Numbered from the stretch's first letter, positions 8,763-17,715 are shown. The stretch: DNA of 64,000 bases from Bacillus massiliigorillae (GCF_000380245.2 NZ_HG428741.1:3070787-3134786), one strand, 5' to 3'. Made by a program: numbers and translations. Notes: generated from the sequence alone by a model not told the origin.

Positions 8763-10018
8763 AGATTCCACTCTGCTACACCTTCTTCAGTGCCTAATAG
8801 CAAGACGTCCACCTCTGTACCTGCACGATATCCTCTCGTTCCATTAGGTAGCACAATAATCGCATTACCTCTAGCTATACTAGTGACTGCATTTGACTTA
8901 TTAAAACCTGCTGGCTTCACCATAGGGATACCAGCAGTAAACTCATATGTAGCTCTGATAAAACGAGTAAATGGATTTGGCTTTAGGAAGTCCTCCATTA
9001 ATATAGCTTTTACTTGCTGTAAATATGGCTTGTTACATCCCATCATTTTTAACAAAACAGGCCGAACGAACAATTCAAAACCAGAAAAACAAGCAGATGG
9101 ATTTCCAGATAAACCAAATAGATATTGGTCGTTAAAAACCGCTGCTGTAGTTACACTTCCTGGTCTCATCAAAACTTTATTGAATAACACTTCTGCACCT
9201 AAACGTTTGTATACACCTGGAGCAAAATCAAAATCACCCACGGATACACCACCAGTTGTAATTAAACAATCCGTTTCACTTAATGCTTTAACTACGGTGT
9301 CATAGCATTGATCTAAATCATCCGATTGCATACCATACGAACGGTATTCAATTCCCATTCTCTGTAATTGTGCTTCAATCATATAGCCATTACTGTTGCG
9401 AATCTTCCCAGGCTGTAATGCTTCATCTACATCTAATAATTCCGTTCCAGTAGCAATGATACCTACAATGGGTTTCTTTGCAACTTTTACCTCTCCATAG
9501 CCCAATGTAGCAAGCAATGCAATGATACCTGGATGAATAACAGCACCAGACTCCAATAACAATTCACCTTTGCGAGCATCTTCACCTTGGAAAGAAATAT
9601 TTTCACCTAAAATGAAAGGCTTCCTAATCGAAAAAGTATCCTCTCCTTCTGCTCTTGCTTGTTCAAACATGACTACTGTATCTGTTCCTGCTGGCATTGC
9701 GGCACCAGTCATAATTCGAACAGCTTCACGCTTTCCTACAATAACTTTAGATACGTCACCGGCTCCGATATGATCCACCACTTTGAATTGGATTCGGCTT
9801 TCACCAGAAGCACCTTTGGTATCATTAGAGCAGATAGCAAAACCGTCATATGCTGAACGATTAAAATGTGGAATATCATAATTTGCAACAATATTCTCTC
9901 CTAAAATACGCCCGTATGCCTGTTGTAATCGTACACTTTCTACCTTTACAGCAGGCAGATGATTCATTAATTTCTCAATAGCTTTAGTTACAGGAATTGG
10001 TTTTCTTCTTTCTATCAT
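8759..10018 (-). CDS. moeA: MoeA, molybdopterin molybdenumtransferase
   Basis: Inserts molybdate into adenylylated molybdopterin. It has 419 residues, the usual MoeA length. Seen are the N-terminal RLQQAYGRIL and NRSAYDGFA motifs, the central GEDARKGE region, the MoCF-binding-domain motif TTGGVSVGDFDF, and FGLSGNPSACFSGFE in domain III. The C-terminal beta-barrel domain IV is intact. It is the first gene of the moeA, remnant, moaA, tatC run. 333 bp of non-coding DNA upstream presumably hold its promoter. Confidence 0.95.
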   Translation of the reverse strand: MIERRKPIPVTKAIEKLMNHLPAVKVESVRLQQAYGRILGENIVANYDIPHFNRSAYDGFAICSNDTKGASGESRIQFKVVDHIGAGDVSKVIVGKREAVRIMTGAAMPAGTDTVVMFEQARAEGEDTFSIRKPFILGENISFQGEDARKGELLLESGAVIHPGIIALLATLGYGEVKVAKKPIVGIIATGTELLDVDEALQPGKIRNSNGYMIEAQLQRMGIEYRSYGMQSDDLDQCYDTVVKALSETDCLITTGGVSVGDFDFAPGVYKRLGAEVLFNKVLMRPGSVTTAAVFNDQYLFGLSGNPSACFSGFELFVRPVLLKMMGCNKPYLQQVKAILMEDFLKPNPFTRFIRATYEFTAGIPMVKPAGFNKSNAVTSIARGNAIIVLPNGTRGYRAGTEVDVLLLGTEEGVAEWNL

Positions 10019-10351
10019 TTCTTAGATTCTCCCCATATCTTCCTAATTATCTTAGTATATATAAAATTAACAAAATATCCCAAAATGTTTATTATTCGTT
10101 AAACAAGATCGACTAAAATTGTTGATACTTCTGAAAAAACACTACTGAAAGAATTGCCTTTCGCGTCATCATTAATCTTAAATGAATATATTTATAATCA
10201 AATAGTCAAACATTACTAATGAGCAAATCAGGTGAAAAAAGCGGAAATTATGTAAAACTAAACTTAGATATTTAGTCTAATAAGCTTCCATTGTGCTAAG
10301 CGTAATATGATAAATTAAAAAGTACCCATATCAGTACTACTTGAAAGAAAA
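10019..10351. other. Intergenic region between tatA and moeA, no gene seen
   Basis: AT-rich, no open frame with an RBS. It should hold the moeA promoter and the end of the tatA transcript. I found no convincing FNR (TGTGA-N6-TCACA) or molybdate box by eye. Confidence 0.5.
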
Positions 10352-10552
10352 TCAATTATTATCGTTTACTACCCCAGTAACTTCTTTCATTTCTTCTACT
10401 ACATCATCCGTCAATTCCTTTGTAGATTTTTTAAATTCACGAAGAGTATTGCCAAAGGACTTACCTATTTCTGGTAATTTCTTCGGTCCGAAAACTAATA
10501 AAGCTAAAAATAAAATCAACAGTAGCCCAGGTATTCCTATATTTGATAACAT
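10352..10552 (-). CDS. tatA: TatA-family translocase protein (copy 1)
   Basis: Protein of 66 residues. An N-terminal transmembrane helix (about 4-20, MLSNIGIPGLLLILFLAL) is followed by the hinge motif FGPKKLPEIG and an amphipathic helix GNTLREFKKSTKE, which define TatA/TatE proteins. The ATG at 10552 is preferred over upstream in-frame codons because AGGAGAGAGG lies just before it. It pairs with TatC to form a minimal TatAC system. A close paralogue lies 1.5 kb away (12059-12316) and shares the MLSNIG.PGL.LIL.LAL start. Confidence 0.93.
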   Translation of the reverse strand: MLSNIGIPGLLLILFLALLVFGPKKLPEIGKSFGNTLREFKKSTKELTDDVVEEMKEVTGVVNDNN

Positions 10553-10613
10553 TGTCCTCTCTCCTCTTTTATATAATGAAGTCATTTATTCGAAGCCGTT
10601 TACTAAACACTTA

Positions 10614-10742
10614 TTAAATCAATCCGATATTCTGTAAAAGAACACCAGCGATTAATATATCTATTAGTAAAATGATAAAAACTAGTACTTTATTAAAAGT
10701 ACTTAATGATTCTGGCTTGTTTTCTTTCTTTTCACTCCACAA
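10614..10742 (-). CDS. Candidate 42-residue single-pass membrane protein
   Basis: A frame with a TTG start encodes LWSEKKENKPESLSTF, then one strongly hydrophobic helix (NKVLVFIILLIDILIAGVLL) and QNIGLI. It overlaps the end of the disrupted cysteine-rich frame in another register. It sits just upstream of tatA in the same direction. No good RBS is visible at the TTG, so it may be a small membrane partner gene (compare TorE/NapE-type peptides) or the tail of a frameshifted gene. Unassigned. Confidence 0.35.
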   Translation of the reverse strand: MWSEKKENKPESLSTFNKVLVFIILLIDILIAGVLLQNIGLI

Positions 10743-10924
10743 GCTGCTTCACATTTAGAGCACTAGGTACACCCAGTATTTTCACCCTGTACAAATGCTA
10801 CTTGTTCCTTTTGCTTATTTTTCAAAGGCTTCTTTGTTTTTCGTTTTCCTTGTGCAACTAGATCTAATACTGTACATACTGGACAGAACACGCGGCACCA
10901 AAGTCGATACATGACAATAGACAT
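10703..10924 (-). pseudogene. Cysteine-rich Fe-S-like small gene interrupted by an in-frame TAG
   Basis: An ATG at 10924 lies 9 nt after the stop of the ferredoxin gene, in an operon position. The frame reads MSIVMYRLWCRVFCPVCTVL, then a Lys/Gln-rich linker and ...NTGCT, then TAG at 10763-10765. It continues in frame as CSKCEAACGVKRKKTSQNH. Across the stop it makes the Cys pattern of a [4Fe-4S] binding loop (CT-stop-CSKCEAAC), plus an earlier CxxxCPxC. A CAG to TAG change would explain it. 73 codons excluding the final stop. Family not identified; it resembles short NapH/NosR-like cluster segments. Confidence 0.55.
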
Positions 10925-10933
10925 AAATTTAAA

Positions 10934-11839
10934 TTAGATAGATCCAAACCTATTCTGCATCAAACAAGATATACATAAATCATCGTACTCACGTAAAGTA
11001 TTGAATTCTTTGCAACACTTATTACATATTTTGGTGTGGATAGGAAAAATGATATTTTGTTTTTGAGAGATTTGGCTCTCAATTTTAATAGCATTTTCAG
11101 GACAAGCATCTACACACAGTTGGCAATCCGAGCAACCTTGAGCGGATATAGAAAAGGATCTATCCAAAATTTCAAAACATCTTTTCTTACATAGTTGTTG
11201 ACAGGCACTACATAATGTACACTTTTCAATATCGATTGTTATGCTAGAGAACTGATAGTCTTTATAATATTTTTGCATATCCAAATCAGCTTGGTTGAAG
11301 CGCCACTTTGCTGGTACTGCTTGCTTTACAAAATTCTTCCCTTCATTTTTCCAGAAAGAAAATAACTCTCTTCTTGTAAGAGTCTCATTCTTCTCGATTA
11401 ACTTTATTTCAATTAAAAAAGGAAGCTCATTCAACTGTTCAAGAATTACATTAGCTTCTTCAATCACTTCTTTCCACAATTCAATGGATGCTTGTGTTTC
11501 ACCAACAATTTTCCTGATACCTTTATTATGAAAAATTAAAAGCTCCTTCGCTGTAGGCACACTCTTATCTGTGATTACTAATTGATCTTGAAAAATCATT
11601 CTCTTTGGATATATTCCTGCAATGGCTTGTACAGGACAAGCTGAAATACATCTTGCGCATTCAATACATTTTTCGTGATTAATAACAGGCCTATCATTAA
11701 TAATGGAAATCGCTTTCTTATCACAGGATTCAACACACTTTAAACACTTTGAATGAGGACTTACTTGCCTGGTGCAAAAGGATAACACTTCATATTCATA
11801 ATCTAAACTCTCTATCCACCCGCTCAATAAACCCATCAT
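10934..11839 (-). CDS. Cytoplasmic 4Fe-4S ferredoxin-type protein
   Basis: Protein of about 301 residues with no signal peptide. The N-terminal half carries two ferredoxin-like clusters (CLKCVESCDKKAI; CIECARCISACPVQAI). The middle carries no Cys. The C-terminal half carries CTLCSACQQLCKKRC and CSDCQLCVDACPENAI, then a zinc-ribbon-like end (CNKCCKEF...CISC). This suggests an electron-transfer or cluster-delivery accessory for the molybdoenzymes. The ATG at 11839 follows GAGGGG by a short spacer. It starts the run ferredoxin, disrupted Cys-rich gene, tatA. The specific partner is not known. Confidence 0.85.
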   Translation of the reverse strand: MMGLLSGWIESLDYEYEVLSFCTRQVSPHSKCLKCVESCDKKAISIINDRPVINHEKCIECARCISACPVQAIAGIYPKRMIFQDQLVITDKSVPTAKELLIFHNKGIRKIVGETQASIELWKEVIEEANVILEQLNELPFLIEIKLIEKNETLTRRELFSFWKNEGKNFVKQAVPAKWRFNQADLDMQKYYKDYQFSSITIDIEKCTLCSACQQLCKKRCFEILDRSFSISAQGCSDCQLCVDACPENAIKIESQISQKQNIIFPIHTKICNKCCKEFNTLREYDDLCISCLMQNRFGSI

Positions 11840-12058
11840 AACCACCCCTCTTTAATATTAATTAGAAATAAAAAATCTGATAATATTTATGGAGATTTCT
11901 TAGATACTAATATCCTTCGATGGCCAAAGCGTTATCAAAAATATATTTTTTAAATATTTCATTTTATAATCTACTATCTACTTCAAGAAGGACAGAACCA
12001 TTTGCATAAACAAAAGCTGCTGATTTATTGGTAACACACCATATTATAAAATCACTTT

Positions 12059-12316
12059 TCACATATCATGCATTTTATTTTTTTCTTCCTTAGTTTGAGT
12101 TATTTCCAGTCCATCTAAAGATGTATTATCTTTATAGTTAGACAATTCTCCAGCATTATCTTTCTCTTCATCAATTATGCCTCTAGTGGATTTCTTAAAT
12201 TCCTTTAATGTTTGGCCTAAAGCACGTCCCATTTCAGGTAGTTTCTTAGGTCCAAAAATGATTAGTGCAAGAACTAAAATAAGTATTAATCCTGGCACAC
12301 CAATATTTGACAGCAT
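12059..12316 (-). CDS. tatA: TatA-family translocase protein (copy 2)
   Basis: Protein of 85 residues. The N-terminal helix MLSNIGVPGLILILVLALII is followed by FGPKKLPEMGRALGQTLKEFKKS. The polar tail is longer than in copy 1 and ends in a charged stretch. Both copies are TatA type rather than TatB. RBS AGGAG upstream. It lies 430 bp downstream of the torD-like gene and upstream of the ferredoxin gene, probably in the same supply module for DmsA export. Two TatA copies beside one TatC suggests duplication or a division of labour. Confidence 0.92.
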   Translation of the reverse strand: MLSNIGVPGLILILVLALIIFGPKKLPEMGRALGQTLKEFKKSTRGIIDEEKDNAGELSNYKDNTSLDGLEITQTKEEKNKMHDM

Positions 12317-12635
12317 TATTCATTCTCCTCTTCTGTTTGTAGTCGAAAAATTCACACATTTTACCCGGGACAAATTTTTCATTTTGAGCTCTCAACATGC
12401 TAAAAGACTTATGACAGACACTACAATTCCTTCTTTAAATAAGAAGCATGGTACCATCTTTTTGAAAATCTATTCTTCAACGAAAATTGTCTTTCCACCC
12501 AAGAACAAAATCACTTTTTTATCATATATTACGAGTACAAGAAGACAATATCACATACTCATAACCCAAGCTTTCCGTTCATTCGCTAATTACCCCCATC
12601 ATATTCACTCTGGCTCATCAATAACGTTTCTATGT

Positions 12636-12685
12636 TTACAAAGAGAAAGTATTAATCCCATAATGGGAATACTTTCTCTTTGTAA
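12636..12685. repeat. Perfect 18-bp inverted repeat between tatA and torD
   Basis: TTACAAAGAGAAAGTATT (12636-12653) is exactly matched by its complement at 12668-12685, and the 14-nt centre contains a further CCCA/TGGG pair. No T run follows on either strand, so it is not a standard terminator. It lies in the 430-bp gap 12317-12746, which has no other gene I can support. It may be a processing or stabilising hairpin at the 3' end of the dms mRNA, or a small mobile inverted repeat. Confidence 0.7.
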
Positions 12686-12746
12686 CAGGATACTTACATA
12701 ACCATTTATTAGTACTTTGTCAATATATATGTGAAGAATTGAACAA

Positions 12747-13445
12747 TTATATAGCTATTAACACTTTATCATTTATTTCATCTAATACTTCCATTTGTAT
12801 TACTAAAAATTCATTTAATAGATTAGCCATACTCGGATACAAATAACTTGTGCTTGATTCCTGCATTTTCTTTGAAAATTCCGGGATCCACTTAAACAAA
12901 TGATTTGTTATGAAATCTTTTTGCTCTTCGAGTAATCGGTTTAATTTTTTGAAATCGTTATCTTCACATGCTTTTTCTGCCATGCTACTAAGGTTAGCCA
13001 TAAAATCTAATTCTAAAGCAAGATGATCATCAGCCACACGTGGATATTCAGCCGGTAAAAACTGATACTTCAAATAGCGTCTGCGTATTTCTAATGTACT
13101 TTCTTGAAATAAAAGCCTAGCATCAGTTCTGTATACAGATTCCCAAGGAGGTGCTGGTAATTTTCCAGGACCAATGAACAATCTAGTATACTCAGTTCTC
13201 ACCTGTTCTAATACGGCATGTTTATCTTTATGAAAACGTCTTGCAAACTCTTCAAGTTCATTAATACGAATACTATATTCTTGTTTGTCCTGCATGTTAA
13301 AAATGTCCAAAGCTTCTTTTGTCATTTCATTTGTCAATATTTCAAATTGTTCCATACTAGGATCGTTACCAAAAATATTTTGAAATAGATTATAGGCATA
13401 AGTATTTCCAGCAAGTATGATTTGAATAGTCTCATATGCTTTCAT
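12747..13445 (-). CDS. TorD/DmsD-family molybdoenzyme chaperone
   Basis: Cytoplasmic redox-enzyme maturation protein of 232 residues that binds the twin-Arg signal of its partner and holds it until the molybdenum cofactor is inserted. The family motif appears as YTRLFIGPGKLPAPPWESVY (about residues 85-105), with the later ..ADDHLALELDFMA helix typical of TorD proteins. The helical composition and length fit. It is the last gene of the dmsA-B-C-D-like operon: its start codon overlaps the DmsC-like stop at 13445. The client is almost certainly the DmsA-like enzyme at 14878. Confidence 0.88.
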   Translation of the reverse strand: MKAYETIQIILAGNTYAYNLFQNIFGNDPSMEQFEILTNEMTKEALDIFNMQDKQEYSIRINELEEFARRFHKDKHAVLEQVRTEYTRLFIGPGKLPAPPWESVYRTDARLLFQESTLEIRRRYLKYQFLPAEYPRVADDHLALELDFMANLSSMAEKACEDNDFKKLNRLLEEQKDFITNHLFKWIPEFSKKMQESSTSYLYPSMANLLNEFLVIQMEVLDEINDKVLIAI

Positions 13446-14272
13446 TACGTTAAACCTACTCTCGATGCTACAAATGCCGCATAGAATAGATATCTACCGA
13501 TAATCAGCGCGATAATAATCGCTGCAATAGGTACATACATTATAGAAAATTTACTTCCCCCTTCTGTTTTTCCAAAAAATAGAAGAAATGTAGAACCAAG
13601 AATTAATAAAAGCCATTGTGCTATGATTAAAACAATTTTTCCATTAAGAATTTCTGCGCTCGCAGCACCAGCACCTTCCATTAAACCTAAATGTAAATAA
13701 TGAGGGATCACGGAAGCCACTAGAACAGCTACAACGATAAATACACATAATGAGAAATATCTTACTAACTTTTCATCGATGTTTTTGAAATTCGTTAAAA
13801 ACAAAACGGAAATCCCTAAAATAATCATCGTTCCATAGAATTCAAACATAGTATTTCCACTTTGCCAAACGTGTACACTGGATGCCATGTATATTTTTGC
13901 CATCATGAAAACATCGACTAAACCTACTACACTCGCAATCCAACCGACCGCATTAACTAATTTCTTTTGTTCTGGCATTTTATACACTAAGAATGCATAG
14001 ACGATTGCAAGTCCAGCAAATCCACCAGAAAACAAGATTTCACGTGATAGCCAGGAGCTTCCTAGATTTAACAAAGAATTTAAAGCACGAAGAGGCGTTC
14101 CTAAGTGGATTAATGATGCCAGAAGCCCCACTATACTTAAACAAGCTGCTATTATGGCTCCTAATTTGAACTCTAGTTCTTTTTGAAACTGCTTTGCTAT
14201 CATACTAAAAATGATGATCCCAATGGCAGTTTGTAGACAAAGCGTGAATATAAATAAAGGTAGTTCTGCCAT
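13445..14272 (-). CDS. DmsC-like membrane anchor subunit
   Basis: Quinol-oxidising membrane anchor of a DMSO-reductase-type enzyme. It has 275 residues with about eight hydrophobic helices, beginning MAELPLFIFTLCLQTAIGI, which is typical of DmsC. LGTPLRALNSLLNLGSSWLSRE matches the conserved helix 3 region of the family. It should transfer electrons from menaquinol to the four-cluster subunit encoded just upstream (4 bp gap). The stop overlaps the chaperone gene. Confidence 0.9.
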   Translation of the reverse strand: MAELPLFIFTLCLQTAIGIIIFSMIAKQFQKELEFKLGAIIAACLSIVGLLASLIHLGTPLRALNSLLNLGSSWLSREILFSGGFAGLAIVYAFLVYKMPEQKKLVNAVGWIASVVGLVDVFMMAKIYMASSVHVWQSGNTMFEFYGTMIILGISVLFLTNFKNIDEKLVRYFSLCVFIVVAVLVASVIPHYLHLGLMEGAGAASAEILNGKIVLIIAQWLLLILGSTFLLFFGKTEGGSKFSIMYVPIAAIIIALIIGRYLFYAAFVASRVGLT

Positions 14273-14276
14273 TTGT

Positions 14277-14852
14277 TTAAACCTCCTTCTGTACAGCGCC
14301 TTTGTTTAAGGCACAAGCCTTTGGCTCAACCAATACTGATGGATGTGTAATTTTTGATGATGCAAGAATTGGTAGATCACTAACAGCATCTGGATGTTTT
14401 TTCTTCAACTCATCCAAATCTCCCCATTCAAGTGCCCGCATGATACATGCATCCACACAAGCAGGATTTTGTCCTTTATCCGTTAAATCTTTACACATAT
14501 TACATTTAGAAACCTTACCCTCTTCTTCCATATACTGAGGGACACCATAAGGACAGTTCCAAACACAGTATTGACAACCGATACACTTATCAGCATCATG
14601 CTGAACTGTACCATCTGCAGCTATATGCATAGCTCCCGTTGGACAGCCTTTTACACACTTTGGATCTTTGCAATGATTACATGTACTTGAATAATGGAAA
14701 ATTTTCGCATCAGGATAAACGCCTGTTTCAAACGTTCTCACTTGACGAAAATTAATACCAGGTTTTAAGTCATTTTTATCTTTACAGGCTACCTGACAAG
14801 TTCGGCAACCAATACAAGCCGTCATATCAAAGTAAAAACCTTTTTTACCCAT
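14277..14852 (-). CDS. DmsB-like four-[4Fe-4S] electron-transfer subunit
   Basis: Protein of 191 residues with four Cys groups in DmsB order: CIGCRTCQVACKDKN, CNHCKDPKCVKGCPTGAM, CIGCQYCVWNCPYG and CNMCKDLTDKGQNPACVDAC. It conveys electrons from the membrane anchor to the molybdenum subunit. No signal peptide is present; in this family it is exported as a complex with the Tat-targeted catalytic subunit. It lies between dmsA-like (25 bp upstream) and dmsC-like genes. The family DmsB is usually about 200 residues. Confidence 0.93.
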   Translation of the reverse strand: MGKKGFYFDMTACIGCRTCQVACKDKNDLKPGINFRQVRTFETGVYPDAKIFHYSSTCNHCKDPKCVKGCPTGAMHIAADGTVQHDADKCIGCQYCVWNCPYGVPQYMEEEGKVSKCNMCKDLTDKGQNPACVDACIMRALEWGDLDELKKKHPDAVSDLPILASSKITHPSVLVEPKACALNKGAVQKEV

Positions 14853-14877
14853 ATGAATTCACTCCTATCCTAGAAAA

Positions 14878-17526
14878 TTAAAACTTGATCACTTTCTGTG
14901 GTTTCAAATAGTCTGCCTCAAGTGGTTTACCCTTATATTTTTCAATGTTTACTAAATTGGTATTGTATCCAGATGTACCAGCTCCAGTTGCAATAGGGGC
15001 ACTCAGATAATTATCTGAACCAGATCTGTCAATGCCAGTTTCTTCATCAAGATCTAACCATGTTCCATGTGGTAAAGCGATACAGCCTGGCATCATACGT
15101 TCAGTCACACTTGCATGACGTAAAGCTTTTCCATTTGGACTAGTAATAAGTACAGTATCTCCATCTTTAATACCTTTTTCTTCTGCATCTTTAGCACTAA
15201 TAAAGACTGGATTAGTAAATGCTTCTCTCAACCAAGGTAAGTTATCATTAACAGTATGAGATCTTCTTGCATAGTGAGGAGTATACATTTGGTAAGGATA
15301 TTTTCCTTTTTCTTTCTTATCCCAGTCCTTAAAGCTATCTTCATAACCATTTAATACTTTTATATAAGAAGGATATGGCTTTAGTGTACTACGTCCCATA
15401 GCATTGACTCGATCTGCTTTGGTTTGACAGTAAATCTCGAATTTACCGCTTTTGGAAGGGCGCGGAAATTTTTCAGGATCCTTGACAAAATCCTCATAAG
15501 CTATATAGCCGTAATTATCCCCTTCAAAGCGTTCCACCTGGTAAACGCCTTTTTCTAACAGTTCTTTAATCCCAATTCTACCTTGTTGGGTTTTCCCTTT
15601 AACGCCATATTTAGCTCCCCATTCAGCGAGATCGGCTTCCGTGACAGTTACTAGCGGTTCATAACCGGTTCCTTCCTTATTAATGACCTCAGAGCCAACA
15701 ACACAATCGAAATAATATTGTTCTGTAGTTTTTGGATAAATCTTTTTCACATCTAATCCTAAGCGCTTAGCAAGCTCTTCTCCTATCTCTTGACCACTCT
15801 TTGTATCATAAAGGGGATCTACCACTTTTGAGTAGAATAGTGCCATTTCTCTGTTAGTGTGTGTCATAAACATATGAGCTGAAAGCTGCTCCCACTCAGT
15901 GGTAACTGGCAATACAATATCTGCATGTTGTGCACTTAAATTTGGAGAATAAGCAAGAGATAATACAAAGTCTACTTTTCGATGAGCTTCTATTCCTTTT
16001 TTAACCCCTACTACCGTTTGCAGAGTATTTCTATCAGTATGAATAATTACACGAATATCAATATCTCTTTCCTCAACAGAAGTCATGTCTCCCTGATTCA
16101 CAAGAGCTGTACGAGTATATTTCCCTGTAAGAATGGCGTCCCACATCTCTGGAGCACTAATTGACTCTTCTTGAAGAGGGTTTGGAATAGTCAATGCACC
16201 ATGAGGACCATGTTTAACTAATTGATGACCACAATTAGCTGTGCCTACACCGTAAGAAGCTCCACAGGCATGTCCTGATTTACCCATATGACCGCCCATT
16301 ACTCCTATGGTCATAAAAATTTGTGGGAAATCTTCGGCATTATTACCACGAGCTGGGGCAAAGCTATGCAAAAGAGCTACTTTTTTGTCTTTGCGCATCT
16401 CTCTGGCATACCAAATAATATCTTCAACAGGCGTACCGCATATTTCCGTCGCCCATTCAGGTGTTTTCGGTTGCCCATCATATTTTCCGAGCACATAATC
16501 TTTAAAGTTTTCATTAAGCTTAGCATCAGCAGGCATATGTTCAGAGTCAAATCCCACTGTACAACGGTTTAAGAAATCCCAATCAATAATAGGATTAGTA
16601 ACCGGATCATCTTCTTTAATCATGGTATAAGCTACCGCAAGTAAGAAGACGGTATCCGTACCAGGTCGGACACGTATCCATTTTGCGTCCAATAAATTAG
16701 CCGATTCATTATAGTCTGGACCAACAAATACAAACTTTGCCCCAGCTTTCTTCGCTCTCAAATAATAGTAACTAGGAGAACCAAGGGAAGCCCAGGCTGG
16801 ATTGCAGCCATATAGCACAATGGTTTCACTCTTACATAAGTCAAAACGATCGTTGATATATCCCGGATGATCTATACCACCAAATGGCGGATTTCCTAGA
16901 ATATCATGAATGTAATGATAAGTACCAAGAGATGCTGAGTCCTCCATATTGGTATGCCCCCCATAGGCATTAATTACGTCGCCAAAACGTTCCTGGTGCC
17001 AATTGGGGAATAAAATTGATTTGTTCCCATATTTTTCTTTCGCCTGTTTCAATTCAGCGGCAATATAATCAAAAGCTTCATCCCACGAAATGCGTTCCCA
17101 CTCATCTTTACCTCGAAGAGATTTATCTCCTCCTGTAAGTGGTTTCCAATGTTTTCGTTTCATTGGATATTTTAGTCGGTCTGCACCGAATATCTGCTGT
17201 TGCTGTGAACGACCACGTAGACAGCCTCTCTGTTGTGGAAAATCCGGACTGTCAGGATGCGTATCATCCGTTTTTTGGCGAACGACAACATTATCTACTA
17301 CGTATGCTGCGTTGTAACATTTACCACCACAGTTGAACCAACAAGCTGCAGGAACCCATTTTCCCTCTTTACTCCCCTTTTTTGCAGCTTCTGCAACAGT
17401 TGCAAGCTTATTTTCAGATGATCCATAGGCTGTTAATCCTAGAGCTGATACAGTTGCTGCACTTCCTTTTAGAAAACTTCTACGGTTAAATTGTGAATTC
17501 TCAATTTTACTAAAAATACCAGTCAT
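14878..17526 (-). CDS. DMSO-reductase-family molybdopterin oxidoreductase, Tat-exported catalytic subunit
   Basis: Protein of 882 residues. It starts with a Tat signal (NRRSFLKGSAATVSALG, about residues 13-31). The N-terminal [4Fe-4S] ligands are CWFNCGGKC and, after a gap, RGCLRGRS. The molybdopterin-binding core includes the WDEAFDYIA helix, a GCNPAWASLGSPS loop, VRPGTD, LAYSPNLSAQHADIVLPVTT and a C-terminal dinucleotide-binding domain (HTVNDNLPWLREAF, SPNGKA). The NPAW.S loop replaces the Cys/SeCys loop of formate/nitrate enzymes, so the Mo ligand is probably Ser, as in DmsA. That choice is inference. Substrate (DMSO, TMAO or another oxide) is not settled. GGAGGT lies 8 nt before the ATG. 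Confidence 0.92.
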   Translation of the reverse strand: MTGIFSKIENSQFNRRSFLKGSAATVSALGLTAYGSSENKLATVAEAAKKGSKEGKWVPAACWFNCGGKCYNAAYVVDNVVVRQKTDDTHPDSPDFPQQRGCLRGRSQQQQIFGADRLKYPMKRKHWKPLTGGDKSLRGKDEWERISWDEAFDYIAAELKQAKEKYGNKSILFPNWHQERFGDVINAYGGHTNMEDSASLGTYHYIHDILGNPPFGGIDHPGYINDRFDLCKSETIVLYGCNPAWASLGSPSYYYLRAKKAGAKFVFVGPDYNESANLLDAKWIRVRPGTDTVFLLAVAYTMIKEDDPVTNPIIDWDFLNRCTVGFDSEHMPADAKLNENFKDYVLGKYDGQPKTPEWATEICGTPVEDIIWYAREMRKDKKVALLHSFAPARGNNAEDFPQIFMTIGVMGGHMGKSGHACGASYGVGTANCGHQLVKHGPHGALTIPNPLQEESISAPEMWDAILTGKYTRTALVNQGDMTSVEERDIDIRVIIHTDRNTLQTVVGVKKGIEAHRKVDFVLSLAYSPNLSAQHADIVLPVTTEWEQLSAHMFMTHTNREMALFYSKVVDPLYDTKSGQEIGEELAKRLGLDVKKIYPKTTEQYYFDCVVGSEVINKEGTGYEPLVTVTEADLAEWGAKYGVKGKTQQGRIGIKELLEKGVYQVERFEGDNYGYIAYEDFVKDPEKFPRPSKSGKFEIYCQTKADRVNAMGRSTLKPYPSYIKVLNGYEDSFKDWDKKEKGKYPYQMYTPHYARRSHTVNDNLPWLREAFTNPVFISAKDAEEKGIKDGDTVLITSPNGKALRHASVTERMMPGCIALPHGTWLDLDEETGIDRSGSDNYLSAPIATGAGTSGYNTNLVNIEKYKGKPLEADYLKPQKVIKF

Positions 17527-17695
17527 TCAATGTTACCTCCTTGTAAAAAATTAAAGTTTCCTACCACTTAATCAGTGTCATTTAAACTAACAAAAGAAAA
17601 TTAGTTGATTTCTTTTTTGATAGGTTCTTCGATATCTATTTTAAATGAAGCTATATGTGCATAGGAGTGTGGAGTTGTCTATACTTTTGTAACTA

Positions 17696-17715
17696 TTGTT
17701 GTGTTCAAACAACAA
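17696..17715. promoter_or_regulatory. Candidate operator upstream of the dms-like operon
   Basis: TTGTTGT and ACAACAA form a 7-bp inverted repeat separated by 6 nt, about 170 bp upstream of the dmsA-like start in an otherwise gene-free 337-bp gap (17527-17863). Its position suits a binding site for a transcription factor, possibly the adjacent PucR-type protein, but nothing in the sequence ties them together. No FNR box was seen. Confidence 0.3.

Noticed and set aside
10763..10765. Amber codon as a pyrrolysine or selenocysteine site
   Set aside because: TAG is not used for selenocysteine, and there is no sign of pyrrolysine machinery; a CAG to TAG mutation is simpler.
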